Made by a program: the position numbers and the translations under genes. Source: Epiperipatus broadwayi (taxonomy: Eukaryota > Onychophora > Udeonychophora > Euonychophora > Peripatidae). From it: a DNA stretch of 64,000 nucleotides. Of this stretch, positions 12,381 to 24,850 are shown piece after piece. The DNA lies in NCBI GenBank assembly GCA_028023455.1, contig JAQFVV010006215.1:9319950-9383949 (forward strand). The letters run 5' to 3'. Each line of letters starts with the position of its first letter. Position 1 is the stretch's first letter. The notes beneath the pieces are model-generated. The model saw only the letters and a program-made list of their open reading frames with translations, made no database searches and was not told the DNA's origin.

Positions 12381-13140
12381 CCACTGTTTTTAATGTGAAT
12401 ATTATAATTTTTCTTTTACCATCTGCATGCCACCTACAGTAAGCCTTAACAACTACTGAATGCCAGATAATAGTTCATAAATCTCTATCTTGTTCTATCC
12501 TATCCAATATCTCCAGACTAGTTTCAAACGTATGGCTTTTATCTGTGTGGATCTTCAGATAATTGGAATAGTGTATTTGAATCTTTAGCATCTAATGTAC
12601 TTTTCCCTCTAGCAATGATAATTTATTTTTTTGTTATATTACCAAGGTATCAGCCCAAATTTGAAAACATTATTAGCCAACTCACTTGTATCATCATATA
12701 AAGTATGTGATATAGATATACAATCTTTTATTGGTTTATATCAAATCCTGATTTCAGTGTAGAGATACATATAGTTGATAAAAATACTAAGGATACCATA
12801 GTATATAAAAGCTGAACAATTTTAAATCTATATGACTATACAAGCAAGTTGGCTAACATTGAAAACACATTTCAGTTTAAGCTGAAAGCTTTGATAGTAT
12901 AACAAATAGGTAAATAATGGTTTCTAGAAGGAAGGTGCATTAGATCCTAAATGTACATGTGCACTGTTCCAAGGTCCAAAGCTTTTCTCTAATAACAGCT
13001 GGCAGATGTAGGATAGAACAAAAGAGGATAGGGATTTATTAATCACTATTATCTGACATTTATTAGTTACTAAAGCTTACAGTAGGTAACAAAAAAGTGA
13101 TGAATAAAAAAAGTATGCTGTTAATATAGCAGTATTTAAT
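12381..13140. repeat. Large foldback element (B-type arms, A-type interior)
   Basis: The left arm 12,381-12,505 (GCCACCTACAGTAAGC ... CCAGATAATAG ... TCTTGTTCTATCCTA) pairs with the right arm 13,013-13,134 (TAGGATAGAACAAAAGAGG ... ATTATCTGACATT ... GCTTACAGTAGGTAAC). The interior (CCAATATCTCCAGACTAG; TATATGACTATA; GCACTGTTCCAAGGTCC) matches 19.9-20.5 kb. It links families A and B as parts of one longer element. No transposase frame. Confidence 0.65.
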
Positions 13141-13500
13141 CTCAAATCATGTGATATGTCATATTTCATTGGAGAATACTATAGTCATGAACATTAAACT
13201 GTTCAATGGTAAGGTCTAAAAAATGTCATTCTTCATATAATCTTTAATTCTAATAACAACTCAGCAAATATTATAATCAAAATTTTTTATAATGCTTATC
13301 TATCTAAATCTGTAATTTTCATTTTATTCTTGATATAACCTTCAAAAATATCTAACCATCAGATGTATTTATATTATTAGTGTATAAAAATCTTATAAAA
13401 AATGCTTCAGTAATATTATTTATTAATTGCTTTTTTAAGTGAAAGTAAAAGAGAGGTTAATGTAGCATCATCAAATACATTTAGTATAAGCATTTTAGTT

Positions 13501-13796
13501 GTGTATAGACAGGTGGATGGATAGATAGGTGAGTGAATGGATAGATAGATAAATAGATATATAGATAGATAGGTAAATGAGTAGATAAATAGATATATAG
13601 TTAGATAAATAAATAGATATATAGGGTAGGTAGATAGACAAATAAATAGATAATTATGTAGATAGATAAATAAAAGATCCATAGATATATTAATAGATAA
13701 TAGATAGTTTGGTAGATAGATAGTAAATAAGAAGATAAATAGATAAGTAGGTAAGTAGGTAAGTAGGTACGTGGGCAGGCAGGTAGGTAGATAGTG
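13501..13796. repeat. Degenerate GATA/GGTA tetranucleotide tract
   Basis: About 300 bp of GATA-type repeats diverged to GATG, GGTA and GTAG variants. The minus-strand open frame (repeating YLFIYLSIY) is a product of the repeat. Confidence 0.9.
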
Positions 13797-13799
13797 AAG

Positions 13800-14515
13800 C
13801 AGTCAATCTTAGCTTAAGATTGTGCTTCATGTTTCTACCTACTAACCTATATTTAAATCCTATATCTTATCCTGCTCCTTTTGTCATATATATATATGTT
13901 ATGTATATATTTGAAATGCGCACCTAAATTTATCAATTTTAACTTTCAATAACATTTTATTATTAATTTTGTGATTATTAATTCTATTATTAATTATTAG
14001 TTCTTTTTTTATTAAAGTATTATAGGTGCGATTCAAATATATATATAGGAGCAAAATTACTAACAAAAGATTGACTTTTTTTGTAAATATTTTATTATAC
14101 GTCATTTTTTAAACTTTTTAAAGTACTTTTTCTATTAAACTGTATATTTTTATAAAATCCAATATGGAAGATGCTACAGTTGATTGTCTAAAAATAATTA
14201 AGGGTTGGAAGCACTTGTTTTAATTTGGGATAGGTTTTTTTTAAATTAGTTTTTACTTAAAATGGGATTAAGATTAGAGATACTTTTGTTAAAAACATGT
14301 TGTCAAATCTATTTCTAATCTGGAAATAGATTTGAATTTATTTTTGGATGTTATCTTACTGTTGCATTTTCAAAAACAACTGATAAAAGAAAAAGTAGAA
14401 AATGGCTGAATTTTGAATCACAGAGAAGATTAGCCACTATTCAGAGAACAGATTACCTACTATGAAGAGAACTGATTGTAAATGTATGACATGTCACTTG
14501 AAACTTAAATAATGT
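13800..14515. other. AT-rich DNA, nothing recognised
   Basis: Includes a small imperfect hairpin around 14,318-14,332 (CTAATCTGGAAATAG). No gene or known repeat. Confidence 0.5.
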
Positions 14516-14519
14516 AGCT

Positions 14520-14760
14520 GTAAATCCATCACTTCTCTGCCCAGTTGGGTCATCATCTTCCGCGGCTGTACCATTCTGCTGCCCCAGAGTGAAATAAAAG
14601 CCTGACCTAAGAACTTTAATGCTAATAGAAGCTTGCAGTTATTTAAGAACTTTCATTTCAATTGCCGTGCACGTGCAATATTTTAAATCGGACTCTTAAA
14701 ATTGCCAGGTAACTTTTCAAGCTGTCACCGCAAACTAAATCTAACCTAACTCATCTATCA
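14520..14760. promoter_or_regulatory. CpG-bearing, GC-richer patch; possible regulatory DNA
   Basis: Higher GC than its neighbours, with several CpGs (CCGCGG near 14,560; CCGTGCACGTGC). TGCACGTGCA (14,668-14,677) is a perfect 10 bp palindrome containing an E-box core, CACGTG. No TATA box or open frame can be tied to it. Promoter or enhancer is a guess from composition only. Confidence 0.2.
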
Positions 14761-15395
14761 AGATTTCTTTTAATATATTATTTAACTTTGTTTTTGTTAA
14801 TATGTAATTTGCTCTTAGTTAATTTCTATATATATAATATGTAAATTTCTCTCAAATGATTTTTTTAAATTTAATTCTATCTCATATGCTCTAACTTTCA
14901 TTAATTTTGGTGCAGTTAGTTATTTATTATTTGATTTTATGTATATACTTTATTATTATTTTGCCAATCTCAAGCAAACTGGCGAGCTTAATTTATAAAA
15001 TCTTTTCTGTCATTTTTTTAAAACTAAACCTTCATGAAAAGGTTATTAACGTCCCCTTAAAAAATATATATATAATGCATTGTAAATTAATACGTTCGCC
15101 AGATTGTTTTATGAATCAACATTTTAGGTTCGTTTTAATATAAAAATTGATTTGTTTAACTCTGGATTTTCTACCTGGGGTAAATCCAGAACTCAAGCTA
15201 ATTAACGCTTTGAAATCTTATAAAATATTATTTATTTAATTCTAAAAAAAAAAAGGTGACTTAATTGTTTTATATATATAACTGCTAGTTATTTTCTTTT
15301 TTTATACTCTTAAAATATATGCTATGTATTCCAATTATTGTAAAATCCACGAAGATGGGATTGAGTTATTTTAAATAGTAGGAAAGGGAAGGGGG

Positions 15396-15520
15396 TAAAT
15401 CTTAATGTTTCTTTTACTAAATCAAATCTTAACATATATTTTATTAATTTGAAATCTAAATCTTAATGTTTCTTTTGCTATATAAAATCTTCAAGTATAT
15501 TTTAAGTAAATGAAATGTAA
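15396..15520. repeat. Tandem duplication, unit about 62 bp
   Basis: TAAATCTTAATGTTTCTTTT starts both units (15,396 and about 15,458). Both end in TTTGAAAT or AATGAAAT, and a third truncated start (GTAAATCTC) follows. Confidence 0.75.
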
Positions 15521-15694
15521 ATCTCTCTCTATATATTATAACTGCATAGCGTATTATTTGTCTAAATTATAGTACTCAAATAAGGGTCATTTATTTTTAA
15601 AAGCAGTAAATCTTATTCAATATTGTTAGGGACATTCATTCATTCTGCATTACTGACATTTAGCCTATCTTCATATATATATATATTACGTGCT

Positions 15695-15785
15695 TTTAGT
15701 CTTAATCTGGGGGTTGCGACAAGTTTGAACCCATAGATTTCTTCTCATATCTCATTCCGTAGATAGTTGAGCTATCCGGAATATT
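15695..15785 (-). repeat. Possible tRNA-derived sequence
   Basis: On the minus strand, GGATAGCTCAACTATCTACGG resembles a tRNA A box and D arm. About 30 bases later GGGTTCAAACTTG resembles a B box. The ends do not form an acceptor stem, so it is not a tRNA gene. A SINE head or a chance match are both possible. Confidence 0.3.
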
Positions 15786-15786
15786 T

Positions 15787-15918
15787 ATTTCATATAAAAT
15801 GCCTCTGGCAGTGATCCCGTAAGTTTGGCACACACTATGCATATTCACTTCATAGATAAAAGGCCTCTCGCATCGGTTATACCAGCAAAAGTCTGGGCCA
15901 CACCATGCCTATCCACTT
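15787..15918. repeat. Imperfect tandem duplication, unit about 65 bp
   Basis: Both units run TTCATA, AAAATGCCTCT or AAAAGGCCTCT, then CACACTATGC or CACACCATGCC, and end TTCACTT or TCCACTT. The second is a few bases longer. Confidence 0.6.
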
Positions 15919-16975
15919 TTCTCTAAGCACTACCCAAGAAGGGGGTGTGAGATTTCGTTTTTCATCCAGAAGCACGACCTTTTCCTCTTAGTTATTTTTA
16001 GGCTATTATGTCAGCACTGCAAACTTCTTCATATTATTATTATTTCTTTTGCTTCATGACCCAGTTTTAATGCTCTAATATTAAAATTGCGCTCTGCCTA
16101 AAATATATATAAATGCCAACTACTTCTAGTTTTATTGATTAAATTTATTTCAATCATATACAATCCCACCATCGTAATTTATATATCTATTTAAGAGTAT
16201 ATGCCTTGGGAAAAATAAAGCGTTCGTCTTACTATTGTTAAAATAATTTTTCATTAAATATTTTGTCATAGATTCAAATATAATCAAAGGTTTTCAAATG
16301 TGTTTTGTTTATTTTCATGACCTCAATGGTGTGAAAATAGTTTATATCATATGTATAATGAATTTTGGAATGCTCCTAAAAATATATATATGTTAGTCAC
16401 CATGTTTCTGAACTGTAAATCAAAGCGTTAATGGCAGTATTATGTAATTCTTTCTAATATTCGATTGGCATTTTAATATTGGACTCACCAAAGATGTGTG
16501 CTTATTTATAATATATTTTTTTAGCTAATAAAGAGCATATGAGAAATAATAGCGTGAATGACACTATGTAATCACTTGCTCATTCACGCACACCCTAATG
16601 TATATAATTAATTTATAAATGTATAATAATTTGTCAGTATATTAAATTATATTTTTATTGTCTAACTTATTTGAGTAGTTCAAATTCCTTCTTTTCTCCA
16701 CTTCCAAAAGTAAAGCCTGCTTATATATATTTTAGTTTAGTCATAGTTAATATATGTCTCATTGTTTTGCTCAGCTTTGCTAGTCAGCCGGATTAAGATG
16801 AATTCTCTTGTGCCATCACTACTATGTTATTTATTAGGTGTTAGATCTGGAGCTTAGAGAGTGGGTTCGAATTCAGGCTGATCCTTGACCTAAATCTCGG
16901 GCTTGACTGGGTTTGAAGTACATTTTGTGAGTTCCAGCTCAGGTTAGATGGATAAACATGTTTTGACTGGCACAA

Positions 16976-17066
16976 TAGATAGATAAAAGTGTCTTAAATA
17001 AGCTACTGCTAACTCAAGGCCTTTCCATCATCACTTTATTAAAGAGAAAGGTCATAAAAAGATATC
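16976..17066 (-). repeat. GATA-linked dispersed repeat, short-tract copy
   Basis: The reverse complement (GATATCTTTTTATGACC ... AATAAAGTGATG ... GGCCTTGAG ... AGCTTATTTAAGACACTT, then TATCTATCTATT) aligns along its length with 32,296-32,372. There the same sequence leads into a 660 bp TCTA array. Here the tetranucleotide tail is only about 12 bp. Confidence 0.8.
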
Positions 17067-17384
17067 ATTCATCACCAATCTGCAATTAGAGCTTCAGATA
17101 CACTCCTCTCTATTATTCACTATTATTTGGAAGACATGCACCATGATATTTATCTGGATATCTGTATACAATGATTTACAGGTCACCTAAATTACACTAT
17201 GTGCTTTAAACATTTGGAGATCAGAGGCTACACACAGTTTTATGCAAAAGTAACATAAAACAATATATAAAAGATCTCATCAATTCTGCATTCAAACCCA
17301 GTCATCTTACAAAAAAAGATAAAATAATTTTACTAGAAATTAAACACCAATTCTCCCAAGGATGACAAACCATGGCTTCCTCTT

Positions 17385-17960
17385 CTACACATCCATTCTC
17401 TCACTAAAAGGTTTATCAAAACCTCTCATTTTTTCAAGCTAAGTTTTCACCCATCCCCTTCAAGTAATAATGTAATCAATAATTCAAAAAATTGCTTACC
17501 CTCTAATAAAACTTCTGACACAGTGTATAAAATAACATGCCCTCAAAACAGCTACAGTGCTACATATTATAGCAAATGTCACATCTCGTTCTCCACTCAC
17601 ACCTCTCAACACTATTACTTGTACAACCTGAATATAATTGCATCTTCTTGGAACATCAAAGGTCCACTAGCCATATATTTGAACTATTTTCTGCCACTAT
17701 CATTTGTATAGAGCCATGACTCTAAATGTAAAGTTAAAGAGCATGGCTTATAGCTAATAATGCCCATGGTATTAACCAGAAAAAAAGCATGCTCTCTCCC
17801 TCTCCAAAAAGTGGACTCTCTAGTCCACTTTGAATAAATTTAAATGTTCATTGTACACATTTCCCATTGTGTTCATTCAACTCACTGGTTATGATTATGA
17901 GAAGACAAAATTTCTTGAAAGCAGTCATCAGCTGTTAATTTTATCTATAATTAACTTCAA
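17385..17960 (+). pseudogene. Penelope-like element remnant, endonuclease region
   Basis: A decayed C-terminal part of a Penelope-like retroelement. Conceptual frames with shifts show NNSKNCLPSNK followed by TVYKITC (17,484-17,540), the linker and the start typical of the GIY-YIG endonuclease domain. About 330 bp later comes LTGYDYEKTKFLES (17,880-17,921), corresponding to the TGH-type motif near the end of that domain. The YIG tyrosine/glycine positions are not recognisable. The same two motifs occur in the copies at 46.6-47.9 kb, whose nucleotide sequence also matches (TTATGATTATGA ... TTGAAAGCA). No reverse transcriptase part is visible upstream; the copy is truncated or too decayed. Confidence 0.5.
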
Positions 17961-17999
17961 TATCCGTGTTTTAGTGCATTTAGACATATTATTTGTTTA

Positions 18000-19860
18000 A
18001 TTGGGAAGTTTACAGTTTTTTAATTATTAAAATTAACTGATAATTAATTATCATTACTGAAGAGAAAGAACAAAAGAAATATTTATTTAATTGTATATTT
18101 TTCTCTCTCTTTTACAATTCCTTAAATTACCACATTTCAAATATTCACATTATATTTAAAAAAATATTTGAAAATTGTTTAAAAAAATGTATCTAAAATT
18201 TATATATTATCATTTGGAAAGAAAAGTAAAACATTTAATGGAATCAAATCTTCATCTTTATTATATATAAAAAAATACATATGGGAAAATTATTTCCCTT
18301 AAAATTAAATAATTATAAATTTAAAAAGCATGTTGACAATTATCTATTTATTTTTAATACAACAAGGTGGCTACATGGCTATAATATATATATATACACA
18401 CACATAGGGCTAACGTTATTTTATTTATGTCTTCTATAAAAAAAAGTTTCCAGATAAAAAAATCAATTAATTTCTTGAAATACATTTGTTCTAGTAATAA
18501 ATATAATGTCATCAATAGCACAAAAAACCAGATGAGATATCAATAAGCATAGCCGTCCTGTTTTTATGTAAGTACACTCATATAATTTAATATTATCTTA
18601 AAGCTTCAACACAAACATAGAGGCAATTTAATTAAAACCTTCTTTGTATCAGTTTAATATTACTAAACAAAGTAGAGCCTTAAACAAATTCATTTTTAAA
18701 TAACTTTACTTTTAAATAAACATTTAAATATAAACATTTAAATATGTAATTAATTAATTAATTAAACAACCCACAAATTTGTAATAACATTGATATTATT
18801 ATATTTACGTCTTCTACAAAAAATTGTCTAATATTTCACACAATATCATTTGGTAAAATATCAGAAAAATTTCTATAGGCATAAGTAAAATAATGTTAAT
18901 ATTATTATACATTTATTTAATTATATATATATATAACCATTAGAAACCATCCCAACATAGATAACGATCAAGAATTCCAAATTGTTATCAAGGAAACCTC
19001 CTTTTAACAATATATGTATATATACTTGTGAATAATGATTTTCTCTGTATTTATGTAATTAAACTTTAGCCTTGTCATGATTAGGAAAACATTCAAAGAC
19101 ACTTAATGATATAAGATCATTCTATAGTCACACCAATTATTTTCAGCAGGTAAGTCTGGTTGCCACCTTTTAAATTAAATGTGGAGAATAGAAACTGAAT
19201 GAAATTAACTGAAGAAAACAATAATCAAGTGAAAACAAAAATCTTCAGATACTTTGAGTTTCATAAAGCATACAGTGTTTGAAAGTGACTTATTTCACCA
19301 AATCTATAGTAATAGTGAATTCTGGGAATATATCTCATTCCCATATTCATCTATGCAAAAGAAATACAATAAATGTGGATTTTTAAAATCAGACTACCCT
19401 GGTAAATGTAAAACATTGTAATTATAAGATGGTACTATAACATAATAAATAAGTGTGGTAAGTCATGTGATAGTTTATTGGTTGATCCTACAAATCACTA
19501 TATAAGAAATTTTTTATAAAACTTATTGATATTTTATTATGGGGATCTAATAAAATGACTGAAAATTCATTTAAAATTGAGGTTAATAAATTTCATTAAA
19601 GTGTACTGTTTTTCTCTATTTTACTGGGCTAACAAATGCAATAAGAATATCAGAACTGAGGAACTCATCAATAAATTCTTACATTTTATTCAAAGCATAG
19701 ATATTCCTGGAGGATAAATGAGGTCATAAATACTGGGTGATTTTATATCTTTTAAGGAATTACATCTACATTTTCTTTCTTTTGGATTGCTAATCAATGT
19801 TCTATCAACTATACTGCTGATACTAATTTTTTATACTTCACATAAATACCCTGAAAGATA
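18000..19860. other. AT-rich DNA, nothing recognised
   Basis: Short low-complexity runs only, including TTAATTAATTAATTAATTAA at 18,749-18,768 and a TATATACACACAC patch near 18,390. No gene or interspersed repeat supported. Confidence 0.5.
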
Positions 19861-19866
19861 TATATG

Positions 19867-20111
19867 CACAGTGGCAAAACTCTCCATACATTAGCATAAC
19901 TCAGTGTAAGCTAGAGTAATCAATGAATGGAGAAAGGTCTGTGAATAAAATTCCTATATAGTGTCTACTCATATAAAATCCCCAAACTAGTCTGGGGATA
20001 ATGGATGAGTAGGCACTAGATAGGGATTTTATGCATAAACCTTCCTGCATCCATTGATTGACTCTGTTTTGTACTGAATGGTACTACTGTATGAAGAGTT
20101 TTGTCTCTGTG
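19867..20111. repeat. Foldback MITE, family A, copy 3 (most complete palindrome)
   Basis: Arms of about 110-120 bp. The left begins CACAGTGGCAAAACTCTCC and the right ends GAGTTTTGTCTCTGTG. The palindrome continues inward (AAAATTCCTATATAGTGTC against CACTAGATAGGGATTTTA) almost to the centre at about 19,993. Compared with copy 1 the internal spacer is nearly absent, so the whole unit can fold into one long hairpin. Confidence 0.8.
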
Positions 20112-20556
20112 TTAACAACTTGTGTAAGAATAAAGAATGGTAATCATGTGATGTTTAGTGGTTTAATACAAATCCTGATCAATAAGATTATGGTGACTGT
20201 GGTTATTAAAGAACCAAAGACACCGAAAAGTATGGATGCTGAACTGGGTTCAGATCTATATGACTATATGAGAAAATGAACTAGAATTGAAAATATTATT
20301 GTGTTTTCATGTTGGACTTAATACTTTATAGTTAACTAAAAAGATAAAAGATGCTACTTAAGGGATAAATTAGATCTAAGACTGAGATGGAGTACTCTCT
20401 GAACCAAGGCTTTTCACTGATAAAAGCCACAAGCTAGAAACAAGAATATTGGATGAGTAAGCACTAGATAGAATTTTATGGCCAAACCTTCTTACATCCA
20501 TTGATTTCTCTGACTTGCAGAGAGTGATGCTACTGTCTGGGAAGTTTTGCCTCTGC
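20112..20556. repeat. Family A internal region plus right arm
   Basis: 20,140-20,400 contains ATCATGTGATGTTTAGTGG, AAATCCTGATC and CTATATGACTATA, shared with the interior of the 12.4-13.1 kb element. 20,401-20,556 is a right half of family A (GAACCAAGGCTTTTCACTG ... CATCCATTGATTTCTCTG ... GTTTTGCCTCTG). Together with 19,867-20,111 this may be one 690 bp composite element. Confidence 0.6.
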
Positions 20557-20559
20557 TAA

Positions 20560-23245
20560 CAATTTGTATAAACATAAAGAATGATGATCATGTGATTTTG
20601 TCTATATAGTAAATAATCTTATACAAAAAATATAATAATTTTTGTGAAAATTCTATTATACTGATGTATACTTATTTTCCTAATATTTATTTTAGTATAA
20701 TGAGAAGCACCATACATTTAAAAATTAATAAAATTTATGTGAGCATCTTGAATTTACAACTAGATCACAACAATGTAAGCTTAAATTATGTTGTTTTAAA
20801 TAATATTATAAAAAACAAGTGATTAAAAAAATAATTAGATCAGATTTAATAATTTTTATATTGTTCTTAAATATCTATGACATCTTTGAAAAAAAAAAAA
20901 TCAAATTTCCAAGAATTCTGATTATTATATTTTTTAAAAATCTCTAAACTGGATTTTTTTTAAATATATTTTTCTTGCTTTTCATCTGGAACATCATATA
21001 ATTTTAAAAATCCTTATATTACACTTTTAAACTGAAGACCATATTACTCTGAAATAGCTTTAATAACAAACTAAATTAAAAATCTGTTTTCTATTTAGGA
21101 CGATTATCAAATTAAAACTGATTTAAAGACTTTTGATATACAAAGTTGAAATGCTTATCACACATTGCATATTTAATATTGATTTTCTTAAGATGGGTTA
21201 GCTGCAATTATTATAATAATTATCCCCAGGCATTTATCAAATAAAAATTATTCTAGCTACAAAATGGCAATTAATTTCAAAGATACTGACTATTTCATTC
21301 AATATATATGATTGTAATTATATACTAAATCGATGTATATTAAAATTTTATAGATGTTTTTGTTTAAAGTTTGAGACAGCAAATTCCAGTAGAATGACAA
21401 AGTACTAAAATAATAAATGTATAAAATTATTAACAATATTATTTGATGAAGTCAAGTTAATTGAAGAAGATATTAAACACTTTCTGTATAGTAATTCTTA
21501 AATGTGAATGGAACCATAGAGAAGATTTAACACTTGCCACATTTCTAAAAAAAAAAAAAGAGTTTAATAACTGTCTAGAAAAGAAAATGTTTAAAAATAG
21601 TCTAATTTTTAAGCTAGCTGCCAAATTGTTTTCGATGGTTTGAAGAAAATATTTATCTCAATCTGAAAGAAGACAAAAAATAATAAATATAAAACTATAT
21701 ATTTAATTTTATTTTTGAATATCTATTCTATATCAATATATTTATGGTGTTTTTGTAAACATAAAGTGTTTTATAGATGATTATAAATAAATAAGAGAAG
21801 GCAGTATAGAAACATTACAAATAATTTTGTTTATGTTTAACTGATAATGATTATATTTCTTATTGAACATCAATGACAAATTTAAGAATCTTCATCACGT
21901 GACCCAGTCATTGAGCAAATTTACTTAATACTCTCAGTTTATTCAAAAATCACATAAATAATATCAAAAAATAACAATTTATTTGGTATTATTTTATTTT
22001 GTATAATCATAACATTGGATTTTTGCTTTGAGTTTTGATTTGATTCATATAGTTATTGGCACACAATCTTATATAGTATAGCAATATCATTTTAGACTTA
22101 CACACAAATATATATAAAAATTATATTTCATTGTTTCATTTTTGTGTAAAATTATCTATTTATTTATATTTTTGTATTTCACTATTAACTAATTACTTTA
22201 TAATTATTTAAATTGTTTATCATAAAACATTATTAATTCTAAATAAATATTAAAGAAAAACTTGATCATAATCCAAAGTTTAGTTAATGTAATTTAAGTT
22301 ATGTTATTTTGTATGTGTGAATTTATTCAAAATAATAATCATGAACATCTTTAAGAATTCATTATATAAAAAATTGATTATAATTTTTATATAAAAAATT
22401 ATTTAGTTTATCAAAAATATTTTTACTTAATCTCAGGAGTTTTTAATTTTAATTTGAAATGTGTGTGTTTATATACAAGATTTATATTAAAAGTAATTGA
22501 ATATTATAATATGATGTGATCTATTCTACAATTTCTACAACAATACCTATGTGAAAAATAATAGAAAGATGTACTAATAAAATAAAAATAGAATTAAAAA
22601 ACTTCTTACAGTTTGAATTAGCTGCATAAATGTCAGAAATTGTCTTGTATAATTACTTTTACTGTTCAAACTTCAAGATGTGTGGCTGAAAAGCTGAAAG
22701 TAGAAAAGAGTCTAATTGGCTGCCTCTTTCCAAAGTTATGCCTATGCACTTATTGAGTTCCACCTCTACTCAGAACAATCGTATAAGTAAAATTTCTCTT
22801 AAAAATTGGAAGGAAAGAAAAGCGGTTCCATTTAAAATTAAAAACACTTTACTGTTGCTGAAAAAAATCCCTTGGGAAAAATTGTTTACTTCTCTGCAAG
22901 TCATCCAAATGTGAATTTCTTAGAAGATTGCATCATATTACTAAAAGCACAAGGACAGTTAAATCCCATCAAATTAACCCACAATCTTAAAATAAATTCA
23001 ATTGTCACAAATGTCATACTCCTCTGTGGATCTTGAATCAAAGAACTTAAAACCTGAACTTTTAAAAAAAACTAATTCTCAACTTGATTTCCAAATAATA
23101 AAGGACTTGATAATTTTTTAAATTTTATTATTATTATGCAGGCATATATTTTTAGAACTTTTAAAAGATTGTTACCATATCAAGTAATTTAAAAGGTTTG
23201 AATATAATATTATTTTCTATTTATATGCACAAACATATCCATAGG
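20560..23245. other. AT-rich DNA, nothing firmly recognised
   Basis: A 67-codon stretch without a stop near 22,840-23,035 has slightly higher GC but no start codon and no known motif. Long open stretches of this size are expected by chance, so it is not called as a gene. Confidence 0.45.
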
Positions 23246-23250
23246 GTTAA

Positions 23251-23426
23251 ACAGGCAAAAACTCTCTATATAGTAGTATCACCTTGTGCTAACCAGAGTA
23301 ATCAATGGATGCCAGAAGGCTTGTGCATAAAATCCCTATCTAGTGCCTACTCATCCAATATCCCCAGACTAGTTTTTGGCTTGTGGCCTTCATCAGTGAT
23401 CATGTGATATTTAGTGGTTTATATTC
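23251..23426. repeat. Family A element, left half only
   Basis: Begins ACAGGCAAAAACTCTC, continues AGAGTAATCAATGGATGCC and AAAATCCCTATCTAGTGCC, then CAATATCCCCAGACTAG and CTTCATCAGTGATCATGTG. The right arm is absent. Confidence 0.7.
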
Positions 23427-24663
23427 ATAGGGTGTGAGAGAGAATATGTAGGATGATAGTTTTCATATTTATATGTATTTTAATTTGCAAGAAACTAACA
23501 TAGAATTGACAAACTGTTGAATTAAAAACAGATTATAGGGGTAATTTACAATATTCTTTTGTTTTATTTCTTCTTCTCCTCAATGACTGTTTAAATTCAT
23601 GAAAAGTTTCATGTTTAATATATATTTAATAAAGTTCATAGATTAATAATTTGTAAAAAAATCTATTATTGAAATCTAACTGACTTATTTTATTTGAATT
23701 CTAATAAATAAAACGTAAATAGTTTTATGTTAACTTAATTTGTATCTGTATTATTTATATATGTTTAGACTCACTCATTTAAAACAAATCTTAATCACAT
23801 GTCTGGCATAATTCATTATTATATTTCCATGAGCTTATAAATTATTTAAATTTTAAATATATTTGAAATCAATAATATTTGCTCTTTGATTCTTATATAT
23901 TACTGTGGAACCTCACTTTCAGATTCTTTACTTAAATAGATATAGAAATAAAACTTAACTGCAAGAAAGGACCATTATGATATAGATTTTTAATTAATAA
24001 AGTATAGAATCTCTTAGACATATTTTGAACCTCCCCACATAAGTTATAATATATATAATACTTGAATGACTTGAGATAAATAGAAAAAATATAAGAACAA
24101 ACATTCAGATTACAAAGTAATTAATATTCATAATAATTAATAGCATGAGAAAGCAATAACATAAAAGTCTCATAATGCTGCATATAAAAAACATATACAA
24201 ACAATTATCAGTGTGATTCCATAATCAACTGATTTTCATTGCTCATTGTTCAAATGAAAGCACTTAAATGTTATAATTACATTAATATCCTAACTTTTGA
24301 CATCTATCTAAATGTCATTAACCATCTTGCCACACCTTTCCACTAAAAAATATATTATAACGAACACAATTACTTCAAAACTAGGACTTTGTAACCAAAA
24401 AGAAAAAAAATCTAAATCAAAAGTAATTTAGATTAGTGATATTATAATATTCAATAATTTGTATTATTAAAATTATGTCAACTATCCATTCTAAAGGTGA
24501 TTAAATATGAATATACTGACTTTCATACTACATGGATATACTGACTTTTTAAATAGATTGAACAAAACTTATCAAAGTAGTTATTACAAAAATACTTTGT
24601 TTAATGAAAAAAATAATATATATATATATAATTTTATAATTGTTCAACAAATGTAATTGTTGA

Positions 24664-24850
24664 AATATTTTTAAACTTGGAAATTTCTGTTATTTTTATT
24701 TTAGAAAAATCACAGTTGTTTATAGATAGTGATGAATAAAAATTGTATATGGTAAATGTTTTATACATTCAAAAAAGGGTTCTTTTTTTAACATCTGACT
24801 GTGATTTTTCTAAAATAAAATATCAGAAGTTTTCATGTATTTAAATGTAT
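24664..24850. repeat. Foldback element
   Basis: The left arm 24,681-24,715 (AAATTTCTGTTATTTTTA ... AGAAAAATCACAG) is nearly a perfect inverse of 24,799-24,833 (CTGTGATTTTTCT ... ATATCAGAAGTTTT). The loop is about 83 bp, with no coding capacity. Confidence 0.7.

Noticed and set aside
13416-13682. Minus-strand open frame of repeating Tyr/Leu/Ile/Phe
   Set aside because: Product of the degenerate GATA tract, no domain.
14907-15143. 78-codon hydrophobic plus-strand frame
   Set aside because: Starts at TTG, is A/T-driven Ile/Leu/Tyr composition, and has no motif.
22840-23035. 67-codon stop-free stretch with protein-like composition
   Set aside because: No start codon, no motif, and that length is expected by chance in a window of this size.
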